This document shows positions 12,062 through 23,566 of a stretch of DNA of 64,000 nt, piece after piece. Position 1 is the stretch's first letter; every line of letters starts with the position of its first letter. Source of the stretch: Oxytricha trifallax. Lineage: Eukaryota > Ciliophora > Spirotrichea > Sporadotrichida > Oxytrichidae. The stretch is from NCBI GenBank assembly GCA_000711775.1, contig ARYC01017303.1, positions 1-64,000 on the forward strand, in the 5' to 3' direction. Under the pieces are notes generated by a model. It saw nothing but the letters and a program-made list of their open reading frames with translations, was not told the origin of the DNA and did not search any database. The position numbers were made by a program, and so were the translations under genes.

Positions 12062-12274
12062 AATCTTTTTTATTGCTGCTGAATATAAACGATAATAATT
12101 TCTTGTTAATTTAATTATTTGGAAAACCCATTAATAGCATCTAAGATTTAATAAATAGTATTAAAGATATATACTCATTAGAATTTGTGTTAAGAAAGTA
12201 TAGAGTTAAAAATTTGTTTATTGTAAATTCAGGATATGATAATAAAAATCATTAATTTAATATAAAAATTGTTT

Positions 12275-13055
12275 TCACTTGTTAACTGAAGTAATAGATC
12301 GATACTTATCAGATTGAGTTAAAGTTGTATACTTTAGTGAGTTCATTTCTTAGCTTAACCTTTGATTGTAGTGTTAAGCCATCTCCCTCAAGAAGTCTTC
12401 TCGCTCCTTCTATTCATCTAGCCATTTCTTATTCTTTTGGAAAATATTTTCAAGTTCGTCGAAGAGAGACTTGTCTTGAGCTTAATCATTTTACTTAAAT
12501 GGTGTTTCATCTAGCTGAGGTCTTATTTGAGTTAGATCTTAATCACCAATTATACTTGGGTAATTTGGTCTGTACATAGGTTGCTGAATATTTTGCTAGT
12601 TTTAATAGTCATTGGTGTTTGAAACGTATCCCTAACTGTTATAATTCATGTTAGAGTTGTAATTTAACTAGTTAAAGCTATGCTCTCTGTGTATTGACTA
12701 GGGTATGTACTAATCTTTTTGAGGAATTGAGTCTCTTGATGTTCTAATTTATTGTATTTTACTTGAGTTACGGTCATTAAACTATGGACTTTAAATTGAA
12801 AAAGGTAGATTTGGGTAGTTGCTGTTTGAAGGAGTTGAGGATCTATGAGTTGTATCAAGTGGTTTAAAATTACTATTTTAAGCATTTATTTGTAATTATC
12901 CAGCTCCTTGAGTACTCTAGCGAGATGTTTAGTGACGACTTGGGGTGTGTTCATATTTAGCCATTGATCTCCAAGCAAGAAATGTTCTTAATGTTTAGAA
13001 TCTACTTTTAAATTCCAAAAATCGTTTTAAGACAAGGTTTTTTGTTAATTTATAC
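12275..13055 (-). CDS. Q/N-rich protein with C-terminal coiled coil
   Basis: A minus-strand frame with many UAA/UAG Gln codons ends at the TGA 12275-12277. One ATG is at 12964 (MAKYEHTPSRHQTSRQ), but the same frame stays open upstream to about 13055 and includes RTFLAWRSMAKYE, which resembles one Sfi1-like repeat. The true start may therefore be further 5' or in an unlinked MDS. The middle is Asn/Gln/Ser-rich and disordered. The C-terminus (DELENIFQKNKKWLDEQKER) is helical. No family is recognised beyond this. Confidence 0.55.
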
Positions 13056-13147
13056 TATTGATAATTTATTCAATATTAGTAATCAATATTTATTTTTTAA
13101 GAGAATTTAAGTTATTCCTTATCATAAACTATTAATAATCTCTAAGC

Positions 13148-14640
13148 AAAGATAATTCAGACTTTCTTCTGGTTGGCACAACTTCAGGAACTAAATTTGA
13201 TTTGGTAAATTTGGAACCCAGCAGTGGTTATTACATCAAAGTTACTGCAGTCAACGAGATCGGAAAAGGATATGAAGGTAAATCTTTCTTTATGTAAACA
13301 TTGCCTTATTCTGAAAAAGACTATAACCAGCAGCTGTATGTTTGGGGTAAGCATATTTTTAATAAATATAATTTTTAGGTGAAAATTCATCCTCAGAGCT
13401 TGGTATTACTGAAGAGCAAGCCAGCAGTTTACAAAGTAATGATCAAAGCAAGCTCAAAACTGTAATTCATAACAATTTATTCTCGAGTGGTGGATTGTTA
13501 CAGGTAGCACCAGGAAACACTCAATCTTTGATGCTTTATAAGAGCAAATCTTCTGTAAATCCTTAAATTATTTCTACAGGATCCACAGTGATCACTACAA
13601 ATGAGAATGATCAAAGATAGGTATTCACTGTTGAGCAGATAAATGCTTTAGAATTCCTAGAGTCAGTACCCTTTGTTATTGATTTCAAGATTCCAATCGT
13701 GAAAGTATCTTGTGGAAAACTTCTTTGTGGTTTGGTAACAGCTACTGGAGATGTTTATACTTGGGGATAGAATCCATAAGGATAGCTCGGGCTTGGAGAT
13801 AGAAATCTCGCTTTTGCAATTAGTCCTTAAAAAGTCAAATTTCCAAACTCAAATGATAAGATCATAGATATTGCATGTGGATTTGATAGTTGCATTGCAC
13901 TTAATGAGAATAAACAGGTCTATGTTTGGGGAAAGAGGATGGGTATCTATCCCAATTTCAATCTTGACTATCATAGTGTAGTAAGCTCTAAAGATTCTCA
14001 AATCATGGAGAACAATCAATTTGAACCAAGATTCTTGAAAGCTAATTTGATTCATTATCAGATAGAAAGAGTGACTGCAGGAATGTCAAACTTTGCACTT
14101 ATTTCAAGCAGTGGAGATCTCTTAATTTAAGGTTCGAATGATTTAGGCCAACTTGGAGTAGGACATGAATTAGGAATTCACTTGTACTACTTCTCAGAGT
14201 TCATGAAGAAAGACTTTTTCACCAAACAAAACTTGAAGGTCATCGATGCTGTTTTTGGCTATGGACACTTGCTTGTTCTTTGCTTTGATACACTAAGCTT
14301 GAAAAACAAAGTATTCGGCTGTGGAGAAGCAAAGTAAGGTTAGCTTGGCAATCAGAAAAAGAAGAGACTATATGATTTTGTTGAGTTGACAGACTTATTT
14401 TCAGAAGAAGTCACTCAAATTGCAACAGGTTCACTTCACTCTCTTTTCATCACTATTTCTGGGAAGCTCTATGGATGCGGCTAGAACTCTGAAGGATAGC
14501 TTGGCTTTGATTGGGAATTAAAGAAAGAGAAATTGTAGAAGCATATTGTCTAGATAAATGTCCCTAATTCCAAAAATGTCTCTATTTCTGATATCAAGTG
14601 TGGCAGTCTCTTCTCTATGATGCTAGTTAACTAGAATTGA
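13148..14640 (+). CDS. RCC1-repeat protein with N-terminal fibronectin III segment, 5' partial
   Basis: The first block (about 13148-13280) reads like the end of a fibronectin type III domain (SSGYYIKVTAVNEIGKGYEG). Several RCC1 blades follow, with the typical endings VYTWGQNPQGQLGLGD, VFGCGEAKQGQLGNQ and LYGCGQNSEGQLGFD. RCC1 repeats form a seven-bladed propeller used in nucleotide exchange on small GTPases or as a scaffold; which applies here is not known. The stop is TGA 14638-14640. A 32-bp piece at 13347-13378 must be removed and is either a very short GT-AG intron or an IES with pointer GGT. No start codon fits, so the N-terminal MDS lies elsewhere. Apart from that piece the body is one open frame. 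Confidence 0.75.
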
Positions 14641-14906
14641 AAGTTACTGTTTGTGCTGTGGTATTAGAATTTTGCTTATGAAACCTTCCTTAATCTTAAC
14701 TATAAGATAAATTGATAATGTTATTCATTTCTTTACATTCTTTATTTATATATATATTTTATAACCATTCTCATAATTTTATTGTTATTTTCTTATCTCT
14801 TTTTATGTTATTTTCATTATATTTTATATTCAAGAAATCATAAGTTAAACATAAAAATTAGAAAATTAAAAATAGGACATTTTGCTAAAGTTTTTCCTTG
14901 TCTATT

Positions 14907-15084
14907 TCAATTTTGCTTCTTCTCCTTAGTCTTGAATAAAGTGTTTTTGTAGTACTACAGAGATTTTATGGCTCTCTGAATATTATCTCTTGCCCTTAAA
15001 CCTTTGCCTTGACCGTCACGTTTCTTAAAAACTCTCTTATTCCATCTTGATGCTGTCTCGTCAACACTGGTCACATCAATTATC
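14907..15084 (-). CDS. C-terminal exon or MDS of an unidentified gene
   Basis: A short coding block on the minus strand runs from an acceptor-like CATAG at 15085 to the TGA at 14907-14909. It encodes IIDVTSVDETASRWNKRVFK and then a basic tail (YYKNTLFKTKEKKQN). It stands out from the AT-rich DNA on both sides. No upstream partner was found in the window, and I recognise no family. Confidence 0.5.
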
Positions 15085-15800
15085 CTATGAAGAAAAAATA
15101 ATTTAATATATCTGTATTAAAAATATACAAGAAGAAAGTAGCATTAGAACAATTTAATAATCAATCTCAATAAAATCATAGAATTATTAGATTTGCAATA
15201 GATTTAACAAATAAAATTGTAGAGGGAACATATAATGAATATGAATATAATCCCCATGTTTCAATTAAGACAAAAGATAGGGGGTTAAGAACAATTAATT
15301 AAAAATTAAATTATAATTGGCTGAAATTATATATAATTAGGTTAATATTAATTTTACACACCCTGATTGGTTTATTTTATAAGGACAATTAATCGAGCCA
15401 ATAGTTTTAATAATTAGCCCAAACATTTATAATTTACGCCATTAAAATCTTTCTTTATATTTATTTGTTCTTAACTCCTAATCTTCGTTCTTAATCGATT
15501 AACGGGGTTTTAGGAGAAAATAATATACTTTTGTTTCCATTTATTAAATTTTAATAGCTTACCACCAAAACGTAATTTGCCTATTTTTCAATTTAAAATT
15601 ATTGTAAAACCAAAACAAATTTATTTCTTTATATTTCAAATTTGTTTTTTGTCATATTTCTATAAATAATATAAGTAGTAAATTTTTTTAGAATATATTA
15701 TATTCATGAATATTAAAAGTCGAGGAAGTGAGACTAGGTAGTAAGATACTATTCAAATAAATTAAATTTCAATAATTATTTAAAGATTAAGCCTTTGATA
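15085..15800. other. AT-rich spacer upstream of the flippase gene
   Basis: No coding block, RNA gene or repeat is seen. The last 80 bases before the ATG at 15801 would hold the flippase 5' flank. Confidence 0.6.
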
Positions 15801-16707
15801 ATGAACACAAAGAAGTAGCTAGATAATTACGACGAAGAAGAGAAGCAAGGCCTTCTTGATCAAGAAAGTAAGTGTTTATATCCCCCTATATCCCTCTAGT
15901 AAATTCATTAAATTCTTATAGAAAAAATTCCTATCGTTTCTTATGAGAATTTAAGTTACAGTAAATAAATTTAAGTAAATGTGTCTAACATTTGTGCAAT
16001 TGTATAGGAGGTTCCCCAGAAGCACACAAGAAGGAGAGCACTCAGAAACCGCAAAATCTCAATTAAACTGCGGGCTCTGATCTCCTACCCACCCCACTTA
16101 GGACCTTTGAGATCAACAAGATCAAGCAAAACTCTCTCGCATATTGCAACAATCAGATTACTACGTCAAAGTACACCGTGATCACGTTCCTCCCCAAGAA
16201 CTTGATCGATCAATTCTCCAAGCTCGCAAATATCTATTTCCTCCTTATGATGGTTCTCCAGGTAAATAAAAAGTTTTATATTATAAAGGATATTCTCTAA
16301 TCGCTATTATTACACTCTCACAATAGCGCAATATTTCTAAAATAAAACCATAAATGAGATTTTGTGTAAATTTGTCATATATTTCATGCAATTCATGGTT
16401 ATAATAAAAAATAAACATTATAAAATATCGCAATATATTACTATTAGACTCAGGCCGCAATTCTTTTTTTAATTAAAATGAAGTGTGCGCTTAAAATAAA
16501 TTGAGCCAAATCCAAATTTATAGATCTCTTATGATCCACCCTAGCCCCTGAGGCAGTACTTAATAAATATCTTTTTATTGAATATGATTTTAATGAGCCT
16601 TTTTTGTGTAGACTATCCCCTAGATATCAATTACTGGAGGCCAACCTACTATCCTGCTACCTCTTATGTTCGTTATCACAGTTTCAGCCGTCAAAGATAT
16701 TTTTGAA
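15801..16707 (+). CDS. P4-type ATPase (flippase), segment A1 (N-terminus)
   Basis: This is the first piece of a scrambled phospholipid-flippase gene. ATG 15801 begins [20 protein letters not shown]. After introns 15868-16007 and 16262-16611 (both GT-AG) come the family block [19 protein letters not shown] and TM1-TM2 up to VSAVKDIFE. Coding then stops making sense at 16707. The last 18 bases, GTCAAAGATATTTTTGAA (16690-16707), recur exactly at 40579-40596, where the protein continues as [14 protein letters not shown]4-ATPases move aminophospholipids to the cytosolic leaflet. Joining all pieces (A1-B1-A2-B2-A3) gives about 1,186 residues, normal for the family. Confidence 0.93.
16690..16707 (+). 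repeat. Pointer A1/B1, 18 bp
   Basis: GTCAAAGATATTTTTGAA here equals 40579-40596 on the same strand, and flanking bases differ on both sides. Recombination between the copies joins flippase segment A1 to B1 in frame. Confidence 0.9.
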
Positions 16708-16764
16708 ATTAATTATGTAGGGGTTGCATTTGGAAGAACATTTAAATCAAATACTATAATTTAA

Positions 16765-17268
16765 CCTATCTCTTTGATTGTGACTCTTGAAGTTGTGAAG
16801 TTCTTGTAAGCTCAATTCATTTAATGGGATGCTGAGATCTATGATGTAGCAAAGGACCTTAACACCAAAGTTTAAACTTCAAACTTGAATGAACAGTTAG
16901 GTCAAGTTGATTACGTTTTCTCAGATAAAACTGGTACACTCACTTGCAATCTCATGGAATACAAGAAACATTCCATAATAAACTGCAAATTTAAAAACGT
17001 AAATTTTAGAATAATATTGTCAATTCAGTTGGCAAATACTCATATGGTGTTGATGGAGCTCAAATCACAGACGGAGTAGAAAAGGACGTCACTAACTTTA
17101 ACTTTTAAGATGAGATATTTGAAGCTCATATGAATGATAAAAACCACCCTAATTACAAGAACATTCAAAATTTCCTTACTCATTTAGCTATTTGCCACAC
17201 TGTTGTCGCTGAAGCTAAGGATGGTAAGATTCTTTACAATGCTTCATCCCCAGATGAATTGGCTCTTG
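16765..17268 (+). CDS. P4-type ATPase, segment A2 (phosphorylation site)
   Basis: This segment opens with the pointer CCTATCTCTTTGATT (16765-16779; copy at 41702-41716) and encodes the P4-specific PISL helix and the phosphorylation motif DKTGTLT (16924-16944). It continues into the nucleotide-binding domain, ending SSPDELAL. Between 16980 and 17010 the frame must shift. Excising 14 bp between two copies of AAATTT (16987-16992, 17001-17006) restores it, which would be a very small IES. Only 57 bp separate it from A1 in the germline although B1 lies between them in the protein. It ends in the pointer AATTGGCTCTTG (17257-17268; copy at 41744-41755). Confidence 0.92.
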
Positions 17269-17290
17269 AAAAAATAGGTTGAATTTAATT

Positions 17291-19293
17291 GATGATGAAA
17301 ACAACATCGAAGTTGAAGTTAATGGTAAATCAGTTATCTACCAACTTTTGGGAGTTATCGAATTCAGCTCAGACAGAAAGCGTATGACCATTATTGTAAG
17401 AACTCCAGAAAACAAAATCATGGTCCTTTGCAAGGGTGCTGATTCAATCGTTCAAGCTAGACTCTCAGACAGTAAAGCTAACTAAGAAGTCCTAGGAGCC
17501 ACTGTTCAACATTTAGAGTCATATGCTAGTGGTGGTCTTAGAACTCTTCTTATCTTTATATAATTTGTTGTTTGTAGATCTTCTCTTAGCTGAAAAAGAA
17601 CTTTCTGAAGCTGAGTACTAAAACTTCAAGGAAGAATACAGAGTAGCCGCCTCTTCTATGATCAAAAGAGACGAAAAGATGGAAGAAGTAGCTGACAGAC
17701 TTGAATAAAACTTTGAGATTGTTGGAACTACTGCAATTGAAGATAAACTTCAAGATGATGTCGACAAGGCTATTTTCGCCATGAAGAAAGCTGGCATTAA
17801 AGTCTGGGTTCTTACTGGTGATAAAATTGAAACTGCTATTAACATTGGATTCTCATGCCAATTACTTAATGATAAGATGGAACTTTACGTTATTGATGGT
17901 GCATCAAAGGCTGAGTGTCTTTCTCAAATTGCTGACTCAAGAAAGATGCAAATTATAATATATATTTTTAATATTACGTACTTACTATATTTTTGTAACT
18001 CAGAAGGTCTAAGAACATCAGGTACTGTTGTCTCTGGAGAATCACTATTCAAAATTATGAGTTCATAGAGAATTACCAAGCAATTCTTGAAACTTGCTTG
18101 CTCAAGCTCAGTCTTGATTGCTTGCCGTATGTCACCAAAACAAAAAGCTGATATTGTAAGACTTATCATTGCAAACAATCCCAGTCTTATCACTCTTGCT
18201 ATCGGTGATGGTGCTAATGATGTTAACATGATTAATGCTGCTCATATCGGTGTTGGTATTAGTGGAGTTGAGGGTCAATAAGCCGTTTCTGCATCAGACT
18301 ACGCCATTGGTCAATTCAAATTCTTAAAGAACTTACTCTTTGTTCACGGTAGAGAATCATACAGAAAGAACTCATACTTGGTTTGCTACACTTTCTACAA
18401 GAATGTGCTCTTTGTTATGCCACAATTCTGGTTCGGATTCTACTCTGCTTTCTCAGGTCAGGTGTTCTATGAGAAGTGGATCTATCAAATCTTCAACATC
18501 ATCTTCACTGCCTTCCCAATCATTATTTTTGCCTTGTTTGATCAACAAAAAAGCAGACATCATTTCATGCAAAACCCCAAGGAATACAAAATTGGACTAA
18601 GAGGTCAATGTTTCGGAACTATCATTTTCTGGAAATGGATAATATATGGCATGGCCCAATCAGCCATTGTTTTCTATATTGCTTTCATTACATTCAACAC
18701 AAGTTTGTCAAAGCACAACGGAACAACCGGTGATCTATGGTTAGCTGGTACATTTGCCTATGGAGCCATCGTTATTCTTTGCAACATGACAATCCTCTAC
18801 GGATCTTTCTCTCACACTCTTTGGTCAATCCTTGTAATTATTTACTCAGTTGCTGCATTCTTTGTGATATTCTGGCTCTTATCATACGTGAAGCTACCTA
18901 CTTTGGATCACCTCTTCACTGAGATTATTTCCTACCCAGTATTCTACTTGAATCTCATCTTTTTCTTCACAATCACTTTCCCAATCGACAGATTCCTATA
19001 CTTCTTGAGTGAATGGTCCATTGATAGCAGATAACATGCTGAGAAGGAAAGAAAGATCAAGGAAAAGAAGAAGTTCACTAAGGGTCTTGACCCAAGCAGA
19101 CTTGCTCCAATTCAAAGATACACTGGTTTCGCCTTCTCTGGTGAAGGTGGTCATTTTTATATAAAATTTCTTTATAAAAATAAACCTTTATAGTCACGTT
19201 CCTCAAATTACTGACAAGCTCTTAAGAGCAACCACAACTCTTATGACTGCTCAAAGATTGTTGCCAGCCATTAAAAACCCAACTCAAAAATGA
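17291..19293 (+). CDS. P4-type ATPase, segment A3 (N and P domains, TM3-TM10)
   Basis: This segment starts with the pointer GATGATGA (17291-17298; copy 41795-41802). It carries the nucleotide-binding motif KGADSIV, the hinge GLRTLL, the P-domain motifs VWVLTGDK and [10 protein letters not shown], and the C-terminal membrane half. The stop is TGA 19291-19293. Three short local IESs are removed: TCTTCT (17545/17579), ACTCA (17935/17998) and GTCA (19150/19193). Of the ten expected membrane segments, TM1-2 lie in A1, TM3 in B1, TM4 at the B1/A2 junction and the rest here. The next block downstream, on the minus strand, belongs to a different scrambled gene. Confidence 0.93.
17551..17584 (+). other. 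IES in flippase A3, pointer TCTTCT
   Basis: Direct repeats TCTTCT at 17545-17550 and 17579-17584. Removing one copy plus the interior joins GLRTLL to [11 protein letters not shown] in frame. Confidence 0.85.
17940..18002 (+). other. IES in flippase A3, pointer ACTCA
   Basis: Direct repeats ACTCA at 17935-17939 and 17998-18002. The interior is AT-rich and its length keeps the frame, so it could pass as coding, but removal gives [12 protein letters not shown], the better family match. Confidence 0.75.
19154..19196 (+). other. IES in flippase A3, pointer GTCA
   Basis: Direct repeats GTCA at 19150-19153 and 19193-19196. Removal joins FSGEGGH to [13 protein letters not shown] before the stop. 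Confidence 0.8.
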
Positions 19294-19588
19294 ATAGAAT
19301 TGAGTAAGTGATGGATTAAAGAAGTCACATATTCGAATTTTAAGTAAGAAGCTTATATATATTGAAGTATAAGAAAGTTGTACAAAAATGTGTTAACAAC
19401 TTGACCAAATAATTTAATTTACTCTAATTTATTGCAAGAATTTATCCTAAATATACAGCCGTTTATTAACAAATGATTTATCAAACATTTATATGCCTAC
19501 AATAAGAAGTGTTACTTTAAACTAATATCTCTATTCTTTAATTGTCTTTAAGTATATTATATTAATTACTCATCACAAAACCTTTTAC
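19294..19588. other. Spacer between flippase A3 and FKBP C-terminal segment
   Basis: An AT-rich spacer of 295 bp between convergent coding blocks. Nothing else is recognised. Confidence 0.6.
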
Positions 19589-19777
19589 TCAACTAAAAAA
19601 CTTGGAGTATTTCTTATGTTGATCTTCTAAGAATTTCTTTTTGAGTTGCTTTGCTCTTTCGTATTCTTTTCTGCCATCTGCATGAGTGGGGTCTATTTCC
19701 ACAAGCTTCTTATAGCATTAGACTGCTGAGTCATATTCTTAGAGCTCAAGATAGGCTTTCCCTCTGAAATACAAGCA
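19589..19777 (-). CDS. FKBP-TPR immunophilin, segment 3 (C-terminus)
   Basis: The minus strand reads CLYFRGKAYLELQEYDSAV and on to KKYSKFFS, then TGA at 19589-19591. This is the last TPR helix pair and C-terminal helix of FKBP51/52-type proteins. Its 5' edge is the pointer TGCTTGTATTTCA (19777-19765 on the minus strand), which recurs on the plus strand at 40533-40545, where the upstream part of the same protein stops (DPKNIKCLYF). Joining therefore needs an inversion across about 20.8 kb. The segment sits 295 bp after flippase segment A3, just as segment 2 sits 33 bp before flippase B1. Confidence 0.9.
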
Positions 19778-20475
19778 AATAATATATGTATGATTTTATG
19801 AGATGATAGCGGTTAATTGTTAAATGATATAGAGAAACAAAGATATAATTTAACAGAGTTCTTTAAAAATATTCATTGATTATCCCATGCAAATAAAGAT
19901 GAATTAATTAAAGTGATTAATCATTAATACCAGAGAGGAAAGGTTTTAATTTTATCAGTAAAGTCTTATAGTTTTTTTGAGAAAGTTATTTATCAACTAA
20001 AATAAATATAGAACGATATTAATAAATTCTTTTTTACTAAATTTACAATTAAAGCTATGAATTTAGAGTTAAGTAAAAAATAATGAAAAAAAGTTCTAGC
20101 AAGTTTATTCAAAAATTTTTTCATAGAATTTATTAAACTAAATTCAAATCTTAGGCAAATTATACATTCTACTAATAATCCAAGATACTTTAATCACAAT
20201 TTTTTTATATATTTATATCTTTTAAATATGCATGATTACATTTTGATCATAATATTCCTTTGCCTAATAAATCATAAATTTAAAATTCTTATGAAGTTAG
20301 ATTATGAGAAAATAAATATTATTTCAAACTTTCTTTTAATAATATTGAAGGATCACAGAATATTATTATTAGTACTATATTAAATTAATATTAACAATAA
20401 TCTAAAATATTGCTATCTTTTATGTTAAAAGAATATTTTAATAGCAATTTGAATTGCATTTTTTAATGTGTAATA
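19778..20475. other. AT-rich germline spacer
   Basis: 700 bases of very AT-rich DNA without a coding block; probably IES or intergenic germline DNA. Confidence 0.55.
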
Positions 20476-22030
20476 ATGAGAGCTTTGGGAGAAATAGGAT
20501 CAGCGGGGACAGTGCCTAAAAATGGAGAATCTAAAACTGGACTGCAAAATGTAAAATTCACGGGACTCACGATCAACGCCTACGGATCACGCCTACAGAG
20601 GCAGGACAAGTCAAGTCTACAGTTTGCAGAGTGCAAGAGCTTCAACAGGGAAAACGCTACTGAAGAGGAAAATAGAATATGCAAGTTATTTTATTTATTT
20701 TTAGATATTAAAAAATTTTGATTAATTTTTCAATGATAAACGTAAATTTATCGTTGAATCAAGTTTATATTAATATAAGTTTTTGGATGAGGAAAAAGTT
20801 TTCTAATTAGATGCGAAATAAGCACTATATGATTAAATTGAAAAAGAATGCCATTCCCCTATCTTAGCTGCTTTTTATTATTCTCTGATAATTTATAAAT
20901 CATAATAGAGTAATTTTGTGAATTCATATCTTTATAATAAATTAAAAAAATATTGGAAGGGCCTAAATTCTCAATCTAAAATCTTCTATTTTGATATCAA
21001 AAATATATTTTAATAAGATAAAAAATTATTTATAGAATTTTCTGTCATTCAAATGTAAAATATTTATATTATGAATAATTTAAATAGAAAATTATAGTAA
21101 AAAGTATTATGTCTAAATAATGCTTAGTTTCACTAAAAAGCAATTACTCAGAGTGTGAATTAACTGAAAGGTCCTTCATTTTTGCAAAGAAGAATGGAAA
21201 TGCGAAATAATTAACAAACTGTAAATGATGTTGAGAAGACCAATGCCACACTCATGAAGTTGAGAAGCAGTAATTCATCTAAAAATTTTCAAAAATTAAG
21301 TTTATTAGGGATAGAATATTAATTAAACAAAATAAAATGAAAATTCTTTTTAAAAATTCGATAATCAAAGTAAAATTCAATTTAGATTATAATTAAAAAA
21401 AAGATAAAAACTAGATCAGCATCAATGTATAAATTTTACTAAGATATGATTAAAGTGAAAGATAAATTGGGAAATATTATCAAACTTAAATTATTGTAAA
21501 AATATTAAATCAATTAAATTTAGAGTTCTTGAAAAAATCCCAATCTCAAGTCAAATTCTTTTTAATTTAATTACTACAAATTTCTTTTAGAATAACTTGA
21601 GTAATAGTTTATAATTTAACATACCCATTTTTTATAAATAAATTTCTATACTAAGTAATTTACCAAGAGTAGGAGACAGTGAACAGCTGGTTCCGTTAAC
21701 TGGACCATCTGTAAATAACCCAAGTTTAAATATTAGATTATTTCAACAATAAGTTGTATTTTTTTCAAAAAATTTGCATTAATTTTGATTAATTTTAAAA
21801 GTTAGGGAATCACGAATAAAAGAGGCATGATGGGGTTGAGTTTAAATATATTTAATTACAATAATAATTTTTTCCATTAATTTCTATTCTTGGGTTTTTA
21901 AAGCAAAGTATAATATAATTATTTTTAGAGCATAGGAATTTCAAAAAGAGGGTTGGGACATGGAGATATTAAAACCGCCGACACAGATTCAAATTTTTAA
22001 CTAAAGCTTATCGGAGATATAATCATTTAA
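20476..22030 (+). CDS. Small hypothetical gene split into at least six MDSs
   Basis: I do not recognise the protein. MRALGEIGSAGTVPKNGESK starts at 20476 and runs to about 20685. GC-richer coding islands on the same strand follow near 20779-20890 (LDEEKVFQLDAKQALYDQ), 21165-21290 (LKGPSFLQRRMEMRNNQQ), 21667-21735 (VGDSEQLVPLTGPSVNNPS), 21803-21845 (NHEQKRHDGVEF) and 21930-22020 (SIGISKRGLGHGDIKTADT). Each island is separated by IES-like DNA of well over 80% A+T. The order appears unscrambled, though not all frames have been joined. The final island runs into a TGA close to 22030. Confidence 0.6.
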
Positions 22031-22641
22031 TTATAATTTTAATAAGAAAATTGGATAAATATATAGGATTGCAATATAAAAAGGATCAGGTATTATATAA
22101 TAATAATAATAATATAAATAATAATAGAATGGGAAATTACTGGATACCATAAATAATCAAAGATGATTTGTCAATAAGTTTACTATATTTATTAGATTTA
22201 TCAATGTGCATAACGATAATCAAGGAAATAAAATAAAGTAAATTTTACAAATTACAGTATTATAAGAATGGACATCAATTTTAATTTATTTCTCCAAAAA
22301 ATATATTAGAATCATTGAAAAATAACTCGATTTGAGATATATTACGGTATTGAGTATATATCTCACTATATTAATGAGTTTTATTCATAATATAAACTGA
22401 TTATATATGTGATATCCTTTCGTTTTCTTTAAGAATGAAGTTTTCAGTAATTTTCCTTTTAAACTTAATTACTATATAATAATAATATTAATTTTTGTTT
22501 ATGTTTTATTATCAAAATAATTATTGGTTTTTAATGAAAATTAAACTAAAATCTTCATCATCAATATTATTAGAAGTTAATTTTTTTTAGATTTTATTGT
22601 TAATGTTAACAAAATAATTGAGATAATTAAATTAAAAAATC
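22031..22641. other. AT-rich germline spacer
   Basis: Contains short AAT/TAA repeats near 22100. No coding block or RNA gene is seen before the palindrome. Confidence 0.55.
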
Positions 22642-23277
22642 GGGGGGGGGGCAACACCTGAACCAGTAATTTTTTTTCATATTTCTACCCTTCTAAAAAC
22701 CCTGTAAAGACATGACTAAGGTCAATCAATGGTCAATAAATCTAAATTAATCACTAAAATTTACCCTAGACTACTCTATCTAATCGAAAAGATCAAGTTT
22801 ATATATAAATTTATCATATAAATATTCAGTTTTTTTAAAAGATTTTGTAAAAATATTTTTTTCATTTTTTCTTGATATTTGATTAATATAAGTAGAATAC
22901 TATTAAATTCTATAATTTTGAGGTGTGCATAAAGAGATAGGGTGGTATATCATATCCATAATAAAATATACCCTCCACCCTATCTCTTTATGCACACCTC
23001 AAAATTATAGAATTTAATAGTATTCTACTTATATTAATCAAATATCAAGAAAAAATGAAAAAAATATTTTTACAAAATCTTTTAAAAAAACTGAATATTT
23101 ATATGATAAATTTATATATAAACTTGATCTTTTCGATTAGATAGAGTAGTCTAGGGTAAATTTTAGTGATTAATTTAGATTTATTGACCATTGATTGACC
23201 TTAGTCATGTCTTTACAGGGTTTTTAGAAGGGTAGAAATATGAAAAAAAATTACTGGTTCAGGTGTTGCCCCCCCCC
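22642..23277. repeat. 636-bp palindrome with G10/C9 ends
   Basis: The left arm 22642-22945 and right arm 22975-23277 are reverse complements, apart from one fewer C in the right end run. The loop is 22946-22974 (29 bp). The outermost bases are a G-run (22642-22651) and the matching C-run (23269-23277), followed inward by GCAACACCTGAACCAG. Flanks share AAAAAT on each side, a possible but weak target duplication in such AT-rich DNA. No protein is encoded. Fold-back element is the best description. Confidence 0.9.
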
Positions 23278-23566
23278 AAAAATTGCTTAAGCAGTATTTT
23301 TGCATTGTGTATATTTGGCATTAAACACATATAAAATAGGTCGTATCAGCCACTAAGCGCAGGCTATTGGGAGATATAAAAATATATATAATAATAACAA
23401 CACAATTTCAATTTGATTAATAGAATTATAGTATAAAAGATATAGGACAGTAAGATACAAGGAGTAGTTCAGACGCTAGTTCGGATATATAAGGAGGCTA
23501 TACAGATAAATATTGCTGCTTTATAATATTAATGAATAATCTTATAGCAATCTATAGAATATACTT
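23278..23566. other. AT-rich spacer
   Basis: About 290 bases between the palindrome and the next gene start. Nothing recognised. Confidence 0.5.

Noticed and set aside
15868..16611. Flippase gaps 15868-16007 and 16262-16611 as IESs
   Set aside because: Both have clean GT...AG ends and phase-compatible joins, and no convincing pointer, so they are called introns; an IES nested inside the 350-bp one cannot be excluded.
17779..18068. Reading straight through 17940-18002 as coding
   Set aside because: The frame is open, but the piece is AT-rich, flanked by ACTCA repeats, and its removal fits the family better.
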